This document shows, in pieces, positions 5,799 through 6,378 of a stretch of 6,378 bases of DNA (its first letter is position 1; each line of letters begins with the position of its first letter). Source of the stretch: Pseudomonadota bacterium (GTDB taxonomy: Bacteria > Desulfobacterota > WTBG01 > JAGOGO01); assembly GCA_021160085.1 (NCBI GenBank), contig JAGHDE010000182.1, positions 1-6,378 of the forward strand. Direction: 5' to 3'. The notes beneath the pieces were generated by a model. The model did not search any database and had not been told where the DNA came from. It was given only the letters and a program-made list of their open reading frames with translations. Made by a program: the position numbers and the translations under genes.

Positions 5799-6378
5799 AT
5801 CAGCTGAAGAACTGGAGCAATTTCGAAGCAAAATTCAGGCGGGACGTGATCCGAACAACCCCTGCATTGCAATCTGTGCCGGCACAGGGTGCCTTGCACT
5901 CGGATCCGATAAGATAATCGCTGCTTTCAAAAAGGAAATCAGCAAGCAAAATCTCGACGCAAAGGTCACGACGATACGGGAGACCGGTTGTCCCGGCTTT
6001 TGCGAACAGGGACCTATTGTCGTCATTTATCCGGAAGAGATCTGTTATTTACGGGTAACCGTCAAGGATGTTCCGGAAATTATTTCGAAAACCATCATTA
6101 ACAAAGAAGTCATAGAGCGGCTTGTTTACACTGATCCTGCGAGCGGTGAAAAAATCATCAAAGATTCAGAAATACCTTTTTATAAAAAACAGGAACGGCT
6201 CATTATCGGCAATAACATTAATATTGACCCCAAGAGCATTGAAGATTATATCGCCATCGATGGATACTCAGCTTTATCCAAGGTATTAGTTCAAAAAAGT
6301 CCGGAAAAAGTTATAGAAGAAGTCAAAAACGCAAAACTGAGGGGCCGGGGTGGCGGCGGTTTTGATACTGGATGGAAA
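5785..6378 (+). CDS. nuoF: NuoF/HydB/HndC-like FMN- and NAD(P)H-binding subunit (5' part, runs off window)
   Basis: Reading from ATG 5785 stays open to the window end (198 codons). The N-terminal 120 or so residues form a thioredoxin-like [2Fe-2S] domain with C31-AGTG-C36 and C69-PGF-C73 as likely ligands. About 70 residues later the flavoprotein core begins: DPKSIEDYIAIDGYSAL, then LRGRGGGGFDTG close to the edge, the Gly-rich FMN-site motif of the 51-kDa/NuoF family. That family commonly has Pro where Asp stands in GFDTG. The extra N-terminal Trx-like domain is absent from E. coli-type NuoF. It is typical of HydB and HndC, flavoprotein subunits of bifurcating or NADP-reducing hydrogenases, and of some formate dehydrogenase-linked homologues. 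The start overlaps the previous gene by 14 bases, with AAAAAGG ending at 5775, 9 bases upstream. The NAD(H) site and C-terminal [4Fe-4S] ligands lie beyond the window. The catalytic partner is unknown. Confidence 0.92.
   Translation, partial: MKKIKSAEELEQFRSKIQAGRDPNNPCIAICAGTGCLALGSDKIIAAFKKEISKQNLDAKVTTIRETGCPGFCEQGPIVVIYPEEICYLRVTVKDVPEIISKTIINKEVIERLVYTDPASGEKIIKDSEIPFYKKQERLIIGNNINIDPKSIEDYIAIDGYSALSKVLVQKSPEKVIEEVKNAKLRGRGGGGFDTGWK

Overview
This looks like a stretch of chromosome from an anaerobic bacterium. All genes lie on the + strand and are tightly packed. The evidence for a bacterium is the dnaX-ybaB-recR replication and recombination cluster and the Shine-Dalgarno sequences ahead of the genes. 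The evidence for an anaerobe is a four-subunit, oxygen-sensitive type 2-oxoacid (probably pyruvate):ferredoxin oxidoreductase followed by NuoE/NuoF-like flavoprotein subunits. The separate gamma, delta, alpha and beta Por subunits are the archaeal/Thermotoga type, also known from several fermentative bacterial phyla. The sequence alone does not let me name the phylum.

Layout. Positions 1-1235 hold the 3' part of dnaX (clamp-loader gamma/tau subunit). After short gaps come ybaB/ebfC (1265-1591) and recR (1611-2204). A 104-base AT-rich gap follows, carrying a plausible sigma-70 type promoter (about 2239-2267). Next are porG (2309), porD (2872, TTG start), porA (3165) and porB (4343), joined by short gaps or one-base TAATG overlaps. 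An inverted repeat spans the porB stop codon. It is followed by a NuoE/HydC/HndA-like gene (5322-5798), which overlaps a NuoF/HydB/HndC-like gene by 14 bases. That last gene runs off the window at 6378.

How the genes work together. The first block serves DNA replication and recombinational repair. The second block is energy metabolism: PorGDAB would oxidise pyruvate with CoA to acetyl-CoA and CO2 and put the electrons on ferredoxin. The NuoE/NuoF pair would handle NAD(P)H and pass electrons through [2Fe-2S] centres and FMN to a partner encoded beyond the window. The NuoF-like protein has an extra N-terminal thioredoxin-like [2Fe-2S] domain. That is the layout of the flavoprotein subunits of electron-bifurcating [FeFe]-hydrogenases and NADP-reducing hydrogenases, so the partner may be a hydrogenase, but it is not visible here.

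I saw no mobile elements, tRNA or rRNA genes, CRISPR arrays or prophage genes. No gap between genes exceeds 104 bases. The window is mostly ordinary; the points worth a second look are small-scale.
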